Source: CAIOZA01 sp964464375
GTDB taxonomy: Bacteria; Bacteroidota; Ignavibacteria; Kapaibacteriales; UBA2268
Length of the DNA stretch: 64,000 nt
Direction of reading: 5' to 3'
NCBI GenBank assembly: GCA_964464375.1
Contig: CAYXFU010000008.1
Span: forward strand, 52,707 to 116,706
Each line of letters opens with the position of its first letter. Positions within the stretch are counted from its first letter, which is position 1. Made by a program: the position numbers and the translations under genes. Of this stretch, positions 47,788 to 56,593 are shown in pieces. A model generated the notes under the pieces. The model had not been told where the DNA came from, did not search any database, and saw only the letters and a program-made list of their open reading frames with translations.

Positions 47788-50613
47788 CTATTTTTCGGGA
47801 TAAAGTACGAATTTCAAATAATTGTCAGTTTTAAAGTACTTCTTGGCTGTATTTTGAATATCTTGAGGTGTCAAAGCTTCCACCCATTTTGGTCTTTCTA
47901 GAACAAATTTTGGATCAATTTCATTGGTATAAGCCAGATTCAGAACATTGTTCAACCAAAATCTGTTATCTTTTAAATTTACTTCGTATTCTCTCTTTTG
48001 AGTTTCCTTAACCTTGGTCATATACTTATCTGTTGGCAAACTGTCCTGCATAATTTTCATCTGATCAACAACAGCTTGAATCAATTCATCAACTCTGTCT
48101 GGATTGCAACCAAACATAACATTGATTTTATATTCCTGTTTAGGCGTTTTAGTTAATATTGGATAGGCTCCTACACCATAAACTCCACCTTTATCTTCTC
48201 TAAGTACTTCTCTTAGTCTAACATTAAGCATGCTCATGGCAGAAGAGATATTATAATTTGTTTTGATGTTCCAATCTAAATTTCCTGCAAAAACTAATCT
48301 AACTGAGCTTTTCTTTTCAATTCCCTTTTTCACTGATTTGGATATCTGTCCTTTAGGATAATTAATATTCAGATCCTTCCAATTTTCTTTGCGATTTTTA
48401 TTTGGAAGATTTGCTAAATAGGTTGTTGCCATAGTTTTGAATTTAGCCTCATCAATATTACCAACAAAAAGGAAAGTGAAATCACTTGCATCAGCAAATC
48501 TGTCATAATAAATATCATAGATTTTATCAGGATCAATTTGCTTTAAAGTTTCCAAAGTCCAGGGTTTTTTGCGTGAATGATAATTAGCAGAGATATATTC
48601 AACTGAATCAGAAAAGACTTCTTCAGGACTATTGCTGGCATTTTCGATTTGAGATTTAATATTCTCAATGGTTGATTTTGCTGCTTCATTATCAACTCTT
48701 GCTTCGTTGAAATATAAATATATTAGCTGGAACATTGTTTCCATATCATTAGGTGAACAATTTCCACGAATACCTTCATTTATATCAGAAATATATGGCG
48801 CAACTCGAACAATTTTCCCGGTTAATAATTTCTCTAGCTTATCGGCATTCATATTGCCAATACCACTATTATTTATAACTTGAGATGTAATTTCAGAATT
48901 TATAAAATCTTTATCTGAAACAAGTGAAGAACCACCTGGACTGAATGAAGTGAATTGAACTTCATCATTTTTGAAGTCAGTTGGCTTATATACAACCCTA
49001 ACACCGTTTGATAAAGTTAATTCAGTAACGCCAATTTCAGCAATTTTCTTTTCGCTAACAATTTTACCTGGGCTAAGTTTTTTACTCATCAATGGTGAAT
49101 CAGAAACCTGATCGACATATTGGGGTATGTTCTGTGCCGAAATATTATCAAAAGCAGCTAAAATCTCTTGTTCATTTGGAACGATAACTTCAGCTTTTTC
49201 AGGAGCACTAAGTGTAATAACAGCTGATTCCTTTTTGATGTATTCTTTAGATAACGCATTTACGTCCTCTAAGGTGATTTCTGGTAAGAAATGTTTGGTT
49301 ATCTCTTGTTCGTTTGATATTCCTGGTATAGGTTCATTCTCTAGGAAATTATTCATAAACTCATTAGTATATCGCTTAGATTCAGTTTTTTCCTTTTCAG
49401 CAACGGCTTTTTCCAAATTTCGCAACATTTCAACTTTAGCTCTTTCAAATTCAGATTTTAAAAAGCCATTCTTCTGAACCCTAAATGCCTCTGTAAACAA
49501 TGTTTCGTATCCTGCTTTGATATTATCGGATTTGGGTACGGAAATTAACATGAAAACTCTTGTTTCCCCCAAAAAAGAACCCTCATTTGAGAAGGCAAAC
49601 ATAAAAGGAGAATTTGATTTTCTTGTGAGCTCCTTCAACCTATTATTTAACATAGTTGAAAAGAGTTGTGATGTTAATGTCTTTTTATAATCAAGATAGT
49701 CGCCAATTGGTCGAGCAGGCATTTTGAAAAACATACCCACGTTAGGCATTGCTAATTCTTTATCGGTTGCAATAGAAACGAATGTTTCCTTGTGAAGAGG
49801 CATAGTGAATTTAGTTCTTTCTCTGGTATTGTCAGGATTTTTTAATCCAGAAAATGTCTCGATAATTTTCTTTTCAATATCAAGTTTATTGAAATCACCA
49901 ACAATAATAATTGCCATCAAGTTAGGACGATACCAGTCTTTATAAAAACTTGTAAATCTTTCATAGGGTGCACGTAAAAGAACGTTAGTATCGCCAATAA
50001 CATCTCTCTCGGCAAATCTGGAATTGTGAAAAAGAAACTTCTGATGTTTTTTGGAAACTCTGTCATCAGCTCCTTTTCCTAATCTCCATTCTTCAACGAT
50101 CACACCTCTTTCTTTGTCAATTTCCTGAGGATCATAAGTAACTGACGATGCCCAATCTTGCAGAACCTGGAATCCTTTGTTAAATTGTTCTTTATTGTCC
50201 ATGGGTAATTGCAGTGTATAAACGGTCTGTTCAAAACTGGTAAAAGCATTCAAATCACCACCGAATTTAACACCAATTGATTCAAGATAATTAACTAGAT
50301 CTGACTTAGGAAAATTTTTGGTACCATTAAAAGCCATGTGTTCGCAAAAATGTGCCAGACCGTCTTGAGAATCTTCTTCAAGGACTGATCCAACCTTTGT
50401 TGCCAGCATTAATTCTGCACGATTTTCAGGTTTTTTGTTTTCTTTAATGTAGTACTTCATACCATTTGGCAAAGTTCCAATGAGAATAGATGGATCTGTT
50501 GGAATTTTTGCATTTAGGTTTTTAAAATCGACATTAGTTTGTGCCGAAAGAATTGTAGAAAAAAGAATTGAAGTAATTGTAAAGATTACAATTCGGGTTA
50601 GGTTTTTGTTCAT
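47788..50613 (-). CDS. M16 family (pitrilysin-type) zinc protease, two-lobed
   Basis: About 941 residues from ATG 50613 (preceded by AGAAGAG); the TTG at 50625 is less likely. A signal peptide (IVIFTITSILFSTILSAQ) is present. The M16 zinc motif HFCEHMAFNGTKNFP (HxxEH) lies near residue 78, with the downstream Glu in the usual position. Four M16 domains repeat in the two halves (SVGVKFGGDLNAFTSFEQTVYTL; second half KENWKDLNINYP ...). The second half lacks HxxEH, so one lobe is structural. It probably degrades peptides in the periplasm. Confidence 0.92.
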   Translation of the reverse strand: MNKNLTRIVIFTITSILFSTILSAQTNVDFKNLNAKIPTDPSILIGTLPNGMKYYIKENKKPENRAELMLATKVGSVLEEDSQDGLAHFCEHMAFNGTKNFPKSDLVNYLESIGVKFGGDLNAFTSFEQTVYTLQLPMDNKEQFNKGFQVLQDWASSVTYDPQEIDKERGVIVEEWRLGKGADDRVSKKHQKFLFHNSRFAERDVIGDTNVLLRAPYERFTSFYKDWYRPNLMAIIIVGDFNKLDIEKKIIETFSGLKNPDNTRERTKFTMPLHKETFVSIATDKELAMPNVGMFFKMPARPIGDYLDYKKTLTSQLFSTMLNNRLKELTRKSNSPFMFAFSNEGSFLGETRVFMLISVPKSDNIKAGYETLFTEAFRVQKNGFLKSEFERAKVEMLRNLEKAVAEKEKTESKRYTNEFMNNFLENEPIPGISNEQEITKHFLPEITLEDVNALSKEYIKKESAVITLSAPEKAEVIVPNEQEILAAFDNISAQNIPQYVDQVSDSPLMSKKLSPGKIVSEKKIAEIGVTELTLSNGVRVVYKPTDFKNDEVQFTSFSPGGSSLVSDKDFINSEITSQVINNSGIGNMNADKLEKLLTGKIVRVAPYISDINEGIRGNCSPNDMETMFQLIYLYFNEARVDNEAAKSTIENIKSQIENASNSPEEVFSDSVEYISANYHSRKKPWTLETLKQIDPDKIYDIYYDRFADASDFTFLFVGNIDEAKFKTMATTYLANLPNKNRKENWKDLNINYPKGQISKSVKKGIEKKSSVRLVFAGNLDWNIKTNYNISSAMSMLNVRLREVLREDKGGVYGVGAYPILTKTPKQEYKINVMFGCNPDRVDELIQAVVDQMKIMQDSLPTDKYMTKVKETQKREYEVNLKDNRFWLNNVLNLAYTNEIDPKFVLERPKWVEALTPQDIQNTAKKYFKTDNYLKFVLYPEK

Positions 50614-50784
50614 AGCTCTTCTCAAAAATGTTTAATAATCATTAAGATATACGTATTTAATTTTCATTGGTTTCAAATATTTGTTTTATAAGAAAAGCAA
50701 TTTAAGACTATTTTCAAAAAAATTTGCACTATTTATTAATTCTTATTGTTATTTTTGAATAATTATAAGAATTAGGATTGATAT

Positions 50785-51060
50785 ATGATTGAATTATTTG
50801 TTTTCCATCTACATATTGTTGGTGCTTTATATGCATTCACACGGAATTGGATACAAAGGAGCCTTAAGGATGGAATGTTGGCATTAGGTATTATTGGGTT
50901 GATTTTTACAATAGGCTGGACACTGACAAGTCCCTTTGCTTCACTTATTATGCCTAAACCATTATCAATATATTTCACAAAAGATACGTTATCTTTGATA
51001 TTATTAATTATCCCAGAAGCAATATTCTTTTATATTTATTTTGTAAGAGATAAGCATTAA
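50785..51060 (+). CDS. Small integral membrane protein
   Basis: A 91-residue protein with about three hydrophobic helices (residues 1-18, 31-52, 66-86) and a positively charged loop (RNWIQRSLKD). Such products are annotated as hypothetical membrane proteins in relatives; I know no function. It has a TTTG (50723-50726) and TATTTTTG (50750-50757) at 23-base spacing, close to but longer than the local promoter consensus. Divergent from the M16 gene, convergent with the thiamine-binding protein gene. Confidence 0.7.
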   Translation: MIELFVFHLHIVGALYAFTRNWIQRSLKDGMLALGIIGLIFTIGWTLTSPFASLIMPKPLSIYFTKDTLSLILLIIPEAIFFYIYFVRDKH

Positions 51061-51074
51061 TCCAAATTTCCTAT

Positions 51075-51383
51075 TTATATTTTGATCTCCTTTTGGAGTA
51101 TACTCTTGATTTTGTCAGTCTTGGAGCTCATTCTCGACTCTTTAGTTTTTCTATAATCAACTTTTATTGTACTATATATCCTATTTGATTGAGCTTCAAG
51201 TATTTTAAAACAACCAGTTATTACAGACATAACTCGATCCCAATCTCCTTCAATAATTGTACCCATTGGTGTTAATTTATACTCTAACCCAGAATTATCA
51301 ATATATTTGATAACCTGAGAAACATACACACTTACGCTTTCACCCTTATCAGTAGGGAACATTGCGAATTCAACTAATACCAT
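51075..51383 (-). CDS. MTH1187/YqgV-type thiamine-binding protein
   Basis: About 102 residues from ATG 51383 (MVLVEFAMFPTDKGESVSVYVSQVI). The longer open frame upstream runs through tRNA-Leu and is not coding. The family (DUF77) is a ferredoxin-like fold that binds thiamine or HMP; members carry a Glu/Asp-rich pocket and LTPMGTIIEGDWDRVMSVI, as here. The protein is cytosolic. It is likely co-transcribed with the tRNA-Leu gene 65 bases upstream. No thiamine riboswitch is visible. Confidence 0.85.
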   Translation of the reverse strand: MVLVEFAMFPTDKGESVSVYVSQVIKYIDNSGLEYKLTPMGTIIEGDWDRVMSVITGCFKILEAQSNRIYSTIKVDYRKTKESRMSSKTDKIKSILQKEIKI

Positions 51384-51448
51384 ATCAAACCCATATATTT
51401 TGTTATAAAAAAACTCACTACCTGATAGATAGTGAGCCATACTCTTTG

Positions 51449-51530
51449 TGCGGAAGGCGGGACTTGAACCCGCATGCCCGTAGGGCGCCACCCCCTCAAG
51501 ATGGTGCGTCTGCCATTTCGCCACTTCCGC
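51449..51530 (-). tRNA. tRNA-Leu (GAG)
   Basis: An 82-base type II tRNA. The acceptor GCGGAAG pairs with CTTCCGC, with discriminator A. The D arm is GCG...CGC. The anticodon stem CCATC/GGTGG encloses TTGAGGG, giving anticodon GAG. A variable arm (GGCGCCCTACGGGC) and GGGTTCAAGTCCC T arm follow. CCA is not encoded. Confidence 0.95.
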
Positions 51531-51544
51531 TAATATTAAGAATT

Positions 51545-51575
51545 CAAAAATACAAGTAAATTTTCAAACTACAAA
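51545..51575 (-). promoter_or_regulatory. Promoter of tRNA-Leu
   Basis: On the minus strand TTTG (51575-51572) is followed after 19 bases by TATTTTTG (51552-51545), a full match to the Bacteroidota sigma-A form. The tRNA 5' end lies 15 bases further on, at 51530. Confidence 0.75.
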
Positions 51576-51647
51576 ATTTTTCGAGAAACACTTTGCAATT
51601 GTGACTGATTTAATTTTATTGGAAGAATAATAAAATCGTGACATAAA

Positions 51648-52387
51648 TTATATAATTTTCTTTGAATTGAAAAACACTGTGTAATTATGTAAAAGCCTTG
51701 ATATAAATGTATCATTTAGAAAATCTACTTGACCTCCACAGAAAATTGAATTCAGATATTTTACCAGAATTTGAGGAAGCATCTTCATAGCCTATTGTTC
51801 AATATCAAGACCTGTGGCTGTAAATGCATCAGCATAATTTCCTAGATAATTTGTTAAATCGATGTATTTGGCAACATCAAGATGAATTTTTTCTTTTTTT
51901 TTTGATAAATTTCTTCTACTACTTTAAAATTTCCAGCATCAAATAAACCTACCTTTACAAAAACTATGTTTTTGAATGAATCTCCAAATATTCTAAACAT
52001 ACTCAACAATTAATATATCCCTATTCCAGAGTAACTATTAACAAAAAGAACAGCTGTCCTATCTTTATTGTCGAGTTTAATTATCGGTTCACTTTTAGTT
52101 TTATTTTGAGAAACAAAATCTCTCTCAAGAAATATTTTATCTAAATTCCTTATAAGTTCACCTGCCTTTTTATATTCCTTAATAAGATAAAGGAATATTA
52201 AGCATAAAGATCTTTTCAATATGATGATTATCCAACCGCCTTCAAAGAATTTAACAAACACAACTGATACTAGAATCAGAAAACAAATTATTAATCCAAC
52301 GCCATTAATTATTAATTTCTTTCTCCATTTTTTATCTTCTCCCCTTACTTTTACAACTGACCCAAAATAAATGGATACAAATTTTAT
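51648..52387 (-). pseudogene. Decayed 3' end of an APC-family permease
   Basis: Read on the minus strand, 52387 to 52010 encodes IYFGSVVKVRGEDKKW, then LIINGVGLII and KFFEGGWIII, resembling the late membrane segments of KUP/APC-type amino acid permeases, then a TAA (52012-52010). The same frame continues as a C-terminal domain (MFRIFGDSFKNIVFV) until a run of As near 51887-51903 shifts it. The next frame (HLDVAKYIDLTNYLGNYADA) has a TAG at 51794-51792 and then reads NDTFISRLLHNYTVFF to a TAA at 51650-51648. Two stops, one frameshift and a missing 5' half mark it as a relic. A short piece at 52010-52261 is not a gene of its own. Confidence 0.7.
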
Positions 52388-52438
52388 ATGATTTCAACGA
52401 AATTTTACAATTATTTTTAATTCTCATTATATTTCAAA

Positions 52439-52470
52439 TTTGTTTTTACAGTATTTATTCCTTAATTTTG
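52439..52470 (+). promoter_or_regulatory. Promoter of tRNA-Cys (and likely efp)
   Basis: TTTG at 52439-52442 and TAATTTTG at 52463-52470, 20 bases apart, match the Bacteroidota sigma-A consensus exactly. The tRNA begins 10 bases downstream, at 52480. No terminator separates the tRNA from efp. Confidence 0.75.
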
Positions 52471-52479
52471 TAATTCTTT

Positions 52480-52550
52480 GGTGCCTTGGCCGAGCGGTCA
52501 GGCAGAGGTCTGCAAAACCTCGTAGGTTGGTTCAACTCCGACAGGCACCT
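52480..52550 (+). tRNA. tRNA-Cys (GCA)
   Basis: A 71-base tRNA: acceptor GGTGCCT pairs with AGGCACC, discriminator T. The anticodon stem GAGGT/ACCTC encloses CTGCAAA, giving GCA. The U73 discriminator is characteristic of tRNA-Cys. CCA is not encoded. efp starts 37 bases downstream. Confidence 0.96.
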
Positions 52551-52587
52551 CAATTAAAATCATGTAAAATTAATTAAAAGAATTAAT

Positions 52588-53154
52588 ATGGGTGGAACCA
52601 CATCAGATTTAAGATCTGGAGCAGTTATTAATTATAACGGTGAGCTATGTGTTGTCTTAGAATCTGAGCATAGAACTCCAGGAAATCTGAGAGCATTCTT
52701 CCAGGTTAAATTAAGAGTCATGAGAACTGGGAAGCTACTCGAAAACAGATTCCGTTCAGGAGAATCAATTGATTTTGTTCGTGTAGAAAGAAAGAATTAT
52801 CAATTCCTTTATAGGGATGGTAATACTCTTTTCTTTATGGACATGGAGAATTACGAACAAATTCCTGTTGATAGTGATCTGTTAGGGATTTCAGTTAACT
52901 TTCTTAAAGAAAATCAAGATTGTCTTTTAGCATTCGTTAATTCAACTGTTATTGCGGCAGAATTACCACCTCATGTGAACTTAAGAATTGCTCATACTGA
53001 ACCAGGACTTAAGGGAGACACAGCAACTAATGTACTCAAGCAGGCAGTCGTTGAAACAGGAGCATCAATTCAAGTTCCAATTTTTGTGAATGAAGGCGAT
53101 TTGGTAAGAGTCGATTCCAGAACTGGTGATTACGTAGAACGAGTAAAAGAATAA
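52588..53154 (+). CDS. efp: Elongation factor P
   Basis: A 188-residue ribosomal factor that rescues ribosomes stalled at polyproline. It has the KOW-like N-terminal domain, two OB domains and the C-terminal signature KGDTATNVLKQAVVETGASIQVPIFVNEGDLVRVDSRTGDYVERVK. The domain I tip reads TPGNLRAFFQ, where E. coli has KPGKGQAF, so the residue aligned with the modified Lys34 is Asn33 and an Arg lies two positions on. From memory, green sulfur bacterial EF-P shares this PGNLR loop. No EpmA, EarP or other EF-P modifier gene is seen in the window. Probably co-transcribed with tRNA-Cys. Confidence 0.95.
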   Translation: MGGTTSDLRSGAVINYNGELCVVLESEHRTPGNLRAFFQVKLRVMRTGKLLENRFRSGESIDFVRVERKNYQFLYRDGNTLFFMDMENYEQIPVDSDLLGISVNFLKENQDCLLAFVNSTVIAAELPPHVNLRIAHTEPGLKGDTATNVLKQAVVETGASIQVPIFVNEGDLVRVDSRTGDYVERVKE

Positions 53155-53173
53155 TATTCTAAAAAAAATTTGC

Positions 53174-53212
53174 AGAACGAAGCAGAAAGTTCTTTTTTGC
53201 TTCGTTCTTTAT
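53174..53212 (+). terminator. efp terminator
   Basis: A perfect 11-bp stem (AGAACGAAGCA / TGCTTCGTTCT) with a 13-base loop, followed by TTATTATT. It lies 20 bases past efp and before accB. Confidence 0.7.
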
Positions 53213-53258
53213 TATTAACTTGATTTTTTCCTTTCTCAAATATTTAATGGAGGTCAGA

Positions 53259-53762
53259 ATGGATTTAGTATATTTAAAAAAATTAATTAAAATATTCGAT
53301 GATAGTCACGCTACTGCTCTTGAGTTAGATGAGAAAGGCATTAAAATTCATCTTTCGAAAACAGTAAATATCTCTCACGAACAAACATCGATTAATCAGC
53401 CATATTTTGCTCATTCTCATGTTCAACCAGTACAACATCATATTGAGCCAGACATAATAAAGACATCCGTTTCTTCAGTTTCTAATTCTAAAGAAAATGA
53501 AGTTAATTTACCTAATAATCTGCATACATTACTTTCTCCAATAGTTGGCACATTTTACATGTCTCCTTCTCCAGAATCTCCATCATTTGTAGAGATTGGA
53601 TCAAGAGTAACAAAAGGACAAACACTTTGTATTATTGAAGCAATGAAACTTATGAATGAAATTGAAAGTGATGTCGATGGTATCATCGAAAAGATTTTAG
53701 TACAAAATGCTCAGCCAGTTGAGTACAATCAACCTCTTTTCATAATTAATCCAGCTAAATAA
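53259..53762 (+). CDS. accB: Biotin carboxyl carrier protein of acetyl-CoA carboxylase
   Basis: About 167 residues from ATG 53259, preceded by GGAGGTCAG; an in-frame TTG at 53220 has no ribosome site. The C-terminal biotinyl domain carries [15 protein letters not shown], with the biotinylated Lys between two Met residues, and the thumb-like [22 protein letters not shown]. The middle is a Pro/Ser/His-rich linker. It shuttles carboxybiotin between AccC and the AccA/AccD transferase. accC begins 2 bases after its stop. Confidence 0.94.
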   Translation: MDLVYLKKLIKIFDDSHATALELDEKGIKIHLSKTVNISHEQTSINQPYFAHSHVQPVQHHIEPDIIKTSVSSVSNSKENEVNLPNNLHTLLSPIVGTFYMSPSPESPSFVEIGSRVTKGQTLCIIEAMKLMNEIESDVDGIIEKILVQNAQPVEYNQPLFIINPAK

Positions 53763-53764
53763 TT

Positions 53765-55108
53765 ATGATAAAGAAATTACTAATAGCCAATAGAAGTGAG
53801 ATTGCTCTCAGAATAATAAGAGCTTGTAAAGAGCTGGATATTCTAACTGTTGCAGTATATTCTGAAGCTGACAAAAATGCTTTACACGTTAGATTTGCTG
53901 ATGAGGCAATTTGTATCGGACCTCCACAGAGTGCTAAAAGTTACCTTCATATCCCATCGATTATTTCTGCAGCCATGATCACAAATGCCGATGCAATTCA
54001 TCCGGGATATGGATTTTTAGCTGAGAACAGTGAATTCGTTGATATATGTAATGCCGTAGGTATAACCTTTGTTGGACCAAGTGCTGATTCTATTTCCAAA
54101 ATGGGTAATAAATCAGTAGCTAAGGAAACAATGAGATTAGCTGGTGTTCCTGTTGTACCAGGTAGCATTGGTATTGTTCCGACTATTGATGAAGCAATTA
54201 GAGTAGCCAATGAAACCGGGTATCCAATAATGCTAAAAGCAGTTGCCGGCGGTGGTGGTAAGGGCATGAGACTTGTAAATGATGAGGCTGAGTTAAAGCG
54301 ATTTTATCCGATCACACGTTCTGAAGCTGAATCTTTCTTTGGCAATCCTGATTTGTATATAGAAAAACTTGTTCAGGCATCACGTCATATCGAAATTCAG
54401 ATATTTGGAGATAAATTTGGTAATGTCATTCATTTGAATGAACGTGAATGTTCTACTCAAAGAAGACATCAGAAATTAATTGAAGAAGCTCCCTCCCCAA
54501 TAGTTACCGAAGAATTAAGAAAAAAAATGGGTGATGCGGCTGTAGCTGGTGCCAAATCAGTTAACTATTATGGTCCTGGTACTATAGAATTTCTAGTTGA
54601 CAATGACCTGAATTTCTTTTTTATGGAAATGAATACACGTATTCAGGTTGAACATCCTGTTACTGAAGAATCTTTATCTGTTGATTTAATTAAGGAACAA
54701 ATCAGGATTGCATCTGGAGAAAAATTATCTTTAAAAAACAAAAAACCATTATTTCATGCTATCGAATGCAGAATTAATGCTGAAGATCCCTATAATGATT
54801 TCAGACCTTCACCTGGAACTATAACTTCTCTACATTTTCCTGGTGGACATGGTGTAAGAGTTGATTCTCATATCTATCAAGGTTACACTATCCCTCCATA
54901 CTATGATTCTCTTTTAGCAAAACTCATTACATTCGCGCCTACTCGTACAGAGGCTATTAAAAAGATGAAAAGAGCTCTGGAGGAATTTATAATTGAAGGT
55001 GTCAAAACTACAATACCTTTTCATACTAAGATGATGGATAATCCAGATTTTAAAGATGGGAACATTGACACTAAATATCTTGAACGTGTCGATTGGAAGA
55101 ATTTATAA
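53765..55108 (+). CDS. accC: Biotin carboxylase subunit of acetyl-CoA carboxylase
   Basis: A 447-residue ATP-grasp enzyme that carboxylates biotin on AccB with bicarbonate and ATP, the first half of the acetyl-CoA carboxylase reaction. It shows KKLLIANRSEIALRIIRAC, HPGYGFLAENSEF, the glycine-rich loop KAVAGGGGKGMRLV, RECSTQRRHQKLIEEAPSP, and FMEMNTRIQVEHPVTE. Length equals E. coli AccC (449). It forms an operon with accB; the transferase subunits are not in the window. A terminator follows at once. Confidence 0.96.
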   Translation: MIKKLLIANRSEIALRIIRACKELDILTVAVYSEADKNALHVRFADEAICIGPPQSAKSYLHIPSIISAAMITNADAIHPGYGFLAENSEFVDICNAVGITFVGPSADSISKMGNKSVAKETMRLAGVPVVPGSIGIVPTIDEAIRVANETGYPIMLKAVAGGGGKGMRLVNDEAELKRFYPITRSEAESFFGNPDLYIEKLVQASRHIEIQIFGDKFGNVIHLNERECSTQRRHQKLIEEAPSPIVTEELRKKMGDAAVAGAKSVNYYGPGTIEFLVDNDLNFFFMEMNTRIQVEHPVTEESLSVDLIKEQIRIASGEKLSLKNKKPLFHAIECRINAEDPYNDFRPSPGTITSLHFPGGHGVRVDSHIYQGYTIPPYYDSLLAKLITFAPTRTEAIKKMKRALEEFIIEGVKTTIPFHTKMMDNPDFKDGNIDTKYLERVDWKNL

Positions 55109-55138
55109 TAAAAATGGGGCTTTTGCCCCATTTTTATT
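55107..55138 (+). terminator. accC terminator
   Basis: A perfect 14-bp stem (AATAAAAATGGGGC / GCCCCATTTTTATT) with a TTTT loop. It starts in the accC stop codon and reaches the stop of the FmdB-like gene on the other strand, so it can serve both. Confidence 0.85.
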
Positions 55139-55454
55139 ATACTGTTTTCTCAGATTTAGTAGTGTTTGATTTATCAACAGACTTCGTTGGTTCTGTTACT
55201 TTTTGTTCTGAAATTTTAGAATCTGATTTAGAATTTGTGGAGACGCTCTTTTTAGCGTAATCAGTAAGGTAAAATCCAGTACCTTTAAATACCAATCCAA
55301 CATTTTTACTGATCAACCTTTCAACTTCTCCCTCTCCCTTGATTTCTTTATCACAAACAACAACAGGACAATATTTTAATGAATCTTCAGTTATTCGTTG
55401 TTGTATTTCAAATTTTTTTCCACAGGTTTTACATTTGTATTCGTAGATTGGCAT
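55137..55454 (-). CDS. FmdB-family zinc-ribbon protein
   Basis: A 105-residue protein beginning MPIYEYKCKTCGKKFEIQQRI, the start of the FmdB/CxxC_CxxC_SSSS zinc ribbon. The second pair is CPVVVC, with a 4-residue spacing instead of the usual 2. A glycine-rich strand (GLVFKGTGFYLTDY) follows. The C-terminal third is Ser/Lys/Thr-rich and looks disordered. The family is thought to be regulatory; no partner is known. Confidence 0.87.
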   Translation of the reverse strand: MPIYEYKCKTCGKKFEIQQRITEDSLKYCPVVVCDKEIKGEGEVERLISKNVGLVFKGTGFYLTDYAKKSVSTNSKSDSKISEQKVTEPTKSVDKSNTTKSEKTV

Positions 55455-55550
55455 ATTAAATTTATGTTATCAAGTTTTTTATAAAATTCCTGAGTATAGA
55501 TGATAACAGACTCAAAATATTATATTGCTAAACACAACTAACCAATTTTA

Positions 55551-56564
55551 CTAGAACTGAACAAATCCGATTTTTTTATAAACCTTTCTTAGTGTCTTAA
55601 AAGCTTGTTTACGGGCATCTTCTGCACCTTTGGATAGGATTTCTTTGAGTTTTGCTTCATCTTTTCTAAGGATTAGATATTGTTCTCTAATTGGTCTTAT
55701 ATAATCTGCTACAGCTTGTGCTACAGTTGATTTGAACTCTCCATAACCTAATCCATTAAAATCAGATTCAATTTGTTGGTAAGATATACCTGTTGCAAAT
55801 TGAAATAAGGTCATTAAATTTGCAATCCCAGGTTTATTTACTATATCATATTTTACATCAGAGCCTGAATCAGTAACTGCTCTTTTTATCTTCGAAATGA
55901 TTTGTTCGGTAGTATCAGTTAAGTAAATGGATCCTTTCTCGTTTTCATCTGATTTTGACATTTTTTTTGTAGGTTCCTGTAAACTCATTATCCTTGCTCC
56001 AACAGGAGGTATAAAAGGATTTGGAACTTTGAAAGTATCTGAATAATGATGATTGAATCTCTGAGCTAAATTCCTAGATAGCTCAAGATGTTGTTTCTGA
56101 TCTTCGCCAACTGGAACTAAATCAGCCTGATAGAGCAAAATATCAGAAGCCATTAAAACAGGATAAGTGAATAAACCAACATTGATATTATCTTCATGTT
56201 GTTGAGATTTATCCTTGAATTGAGTCATTCTTGCACACTCACCCATTCCTGTGAAGGTATTAAGCACCCAAGCCAACTGAGTATGCTCAGTAACATGTGA
56301 TTGGATGAATAATGTGCATTTTTCAGGATCAACGCCACAGGCAATAAACATAGCCGCTAAATCAAGAGTTCTTCTTCTTAATTCAGCAGGTTCTTGTCTA
56401 ACTGTTATGGCATGTAAATCAACAATTGTGTAATAACATTTATATTTGTCCTGTAGATCAACCCAATTCTTTATTGCACCAGTTAAATGTCCAATATGAA
56501 TTTGCCCTGAGGGTTGAATGCCACTTAAAATTATTGGTTTTAGTTCAGTATTGATTTCCTGCAT
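55551..56564 (-). CDS. trpS: Tryptophan--tRNA ligase
   Basis: A 337-residue class Ic synthetase charging tRNA-Trp. The HIGH motif reads SGQIHIGHLTGA near residue 20 and KMSKSDENEKGS near residue 205. Further blocks are TIVDLHAIT, DILLYQADLVPVGEDQKQHLELSRN. Length matches TrpS (about 330). It lies in a minus-strand run between the FmdB-like and LiaF-like genes, spaced 96 and 29 bases. Confidence 0.96.
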   Translation of the reverse strand: MQEINTELKPIILSGIQPSGQIHIGHLTGAIKNWVDLQDKYKCYYTIVDLHAITVRQEPAELRRRTLDLAAMFIACGVDPEKCTLFIQSHVTEHTQLAWVLNTFTGMGECARMTQFKDKSQQHEDNINVGLFTYPVLMASDILLYQADLVPVGEDQKQHLELSRNLAQRFNHHYSDTFKVPNPFIPPVGARIMSLQEPTKKMSKSDENEKGSIYLTDTTEQIISKIKRAVTDSGSDVKYDIVNKPGIANLMTLFQFATGISYQQIESDFNGLGYGEFKSTVAQAVADYIRPIREQYLILRKDEAKLKEILSKGAEDARKQAFKTLRKVYKKIGFVQF

Positions 56565-56593
56565 AGTTTATATCCTGTTTACACATATTTAAA

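Noticed and set aside
51384..51524. 47-residue N-terminal extension of the thiamine-binding protein reading frame
   Set aside because: It runs through the tRNA-Leu gene on the same strand; the family starts at the Met at 51383.
52010..52261. Short open frame that looks like a small membrane protein gene
   Set aside because: It is an internal piece of the decayed permease; homology continues upstream of its Met and beyond its stop.
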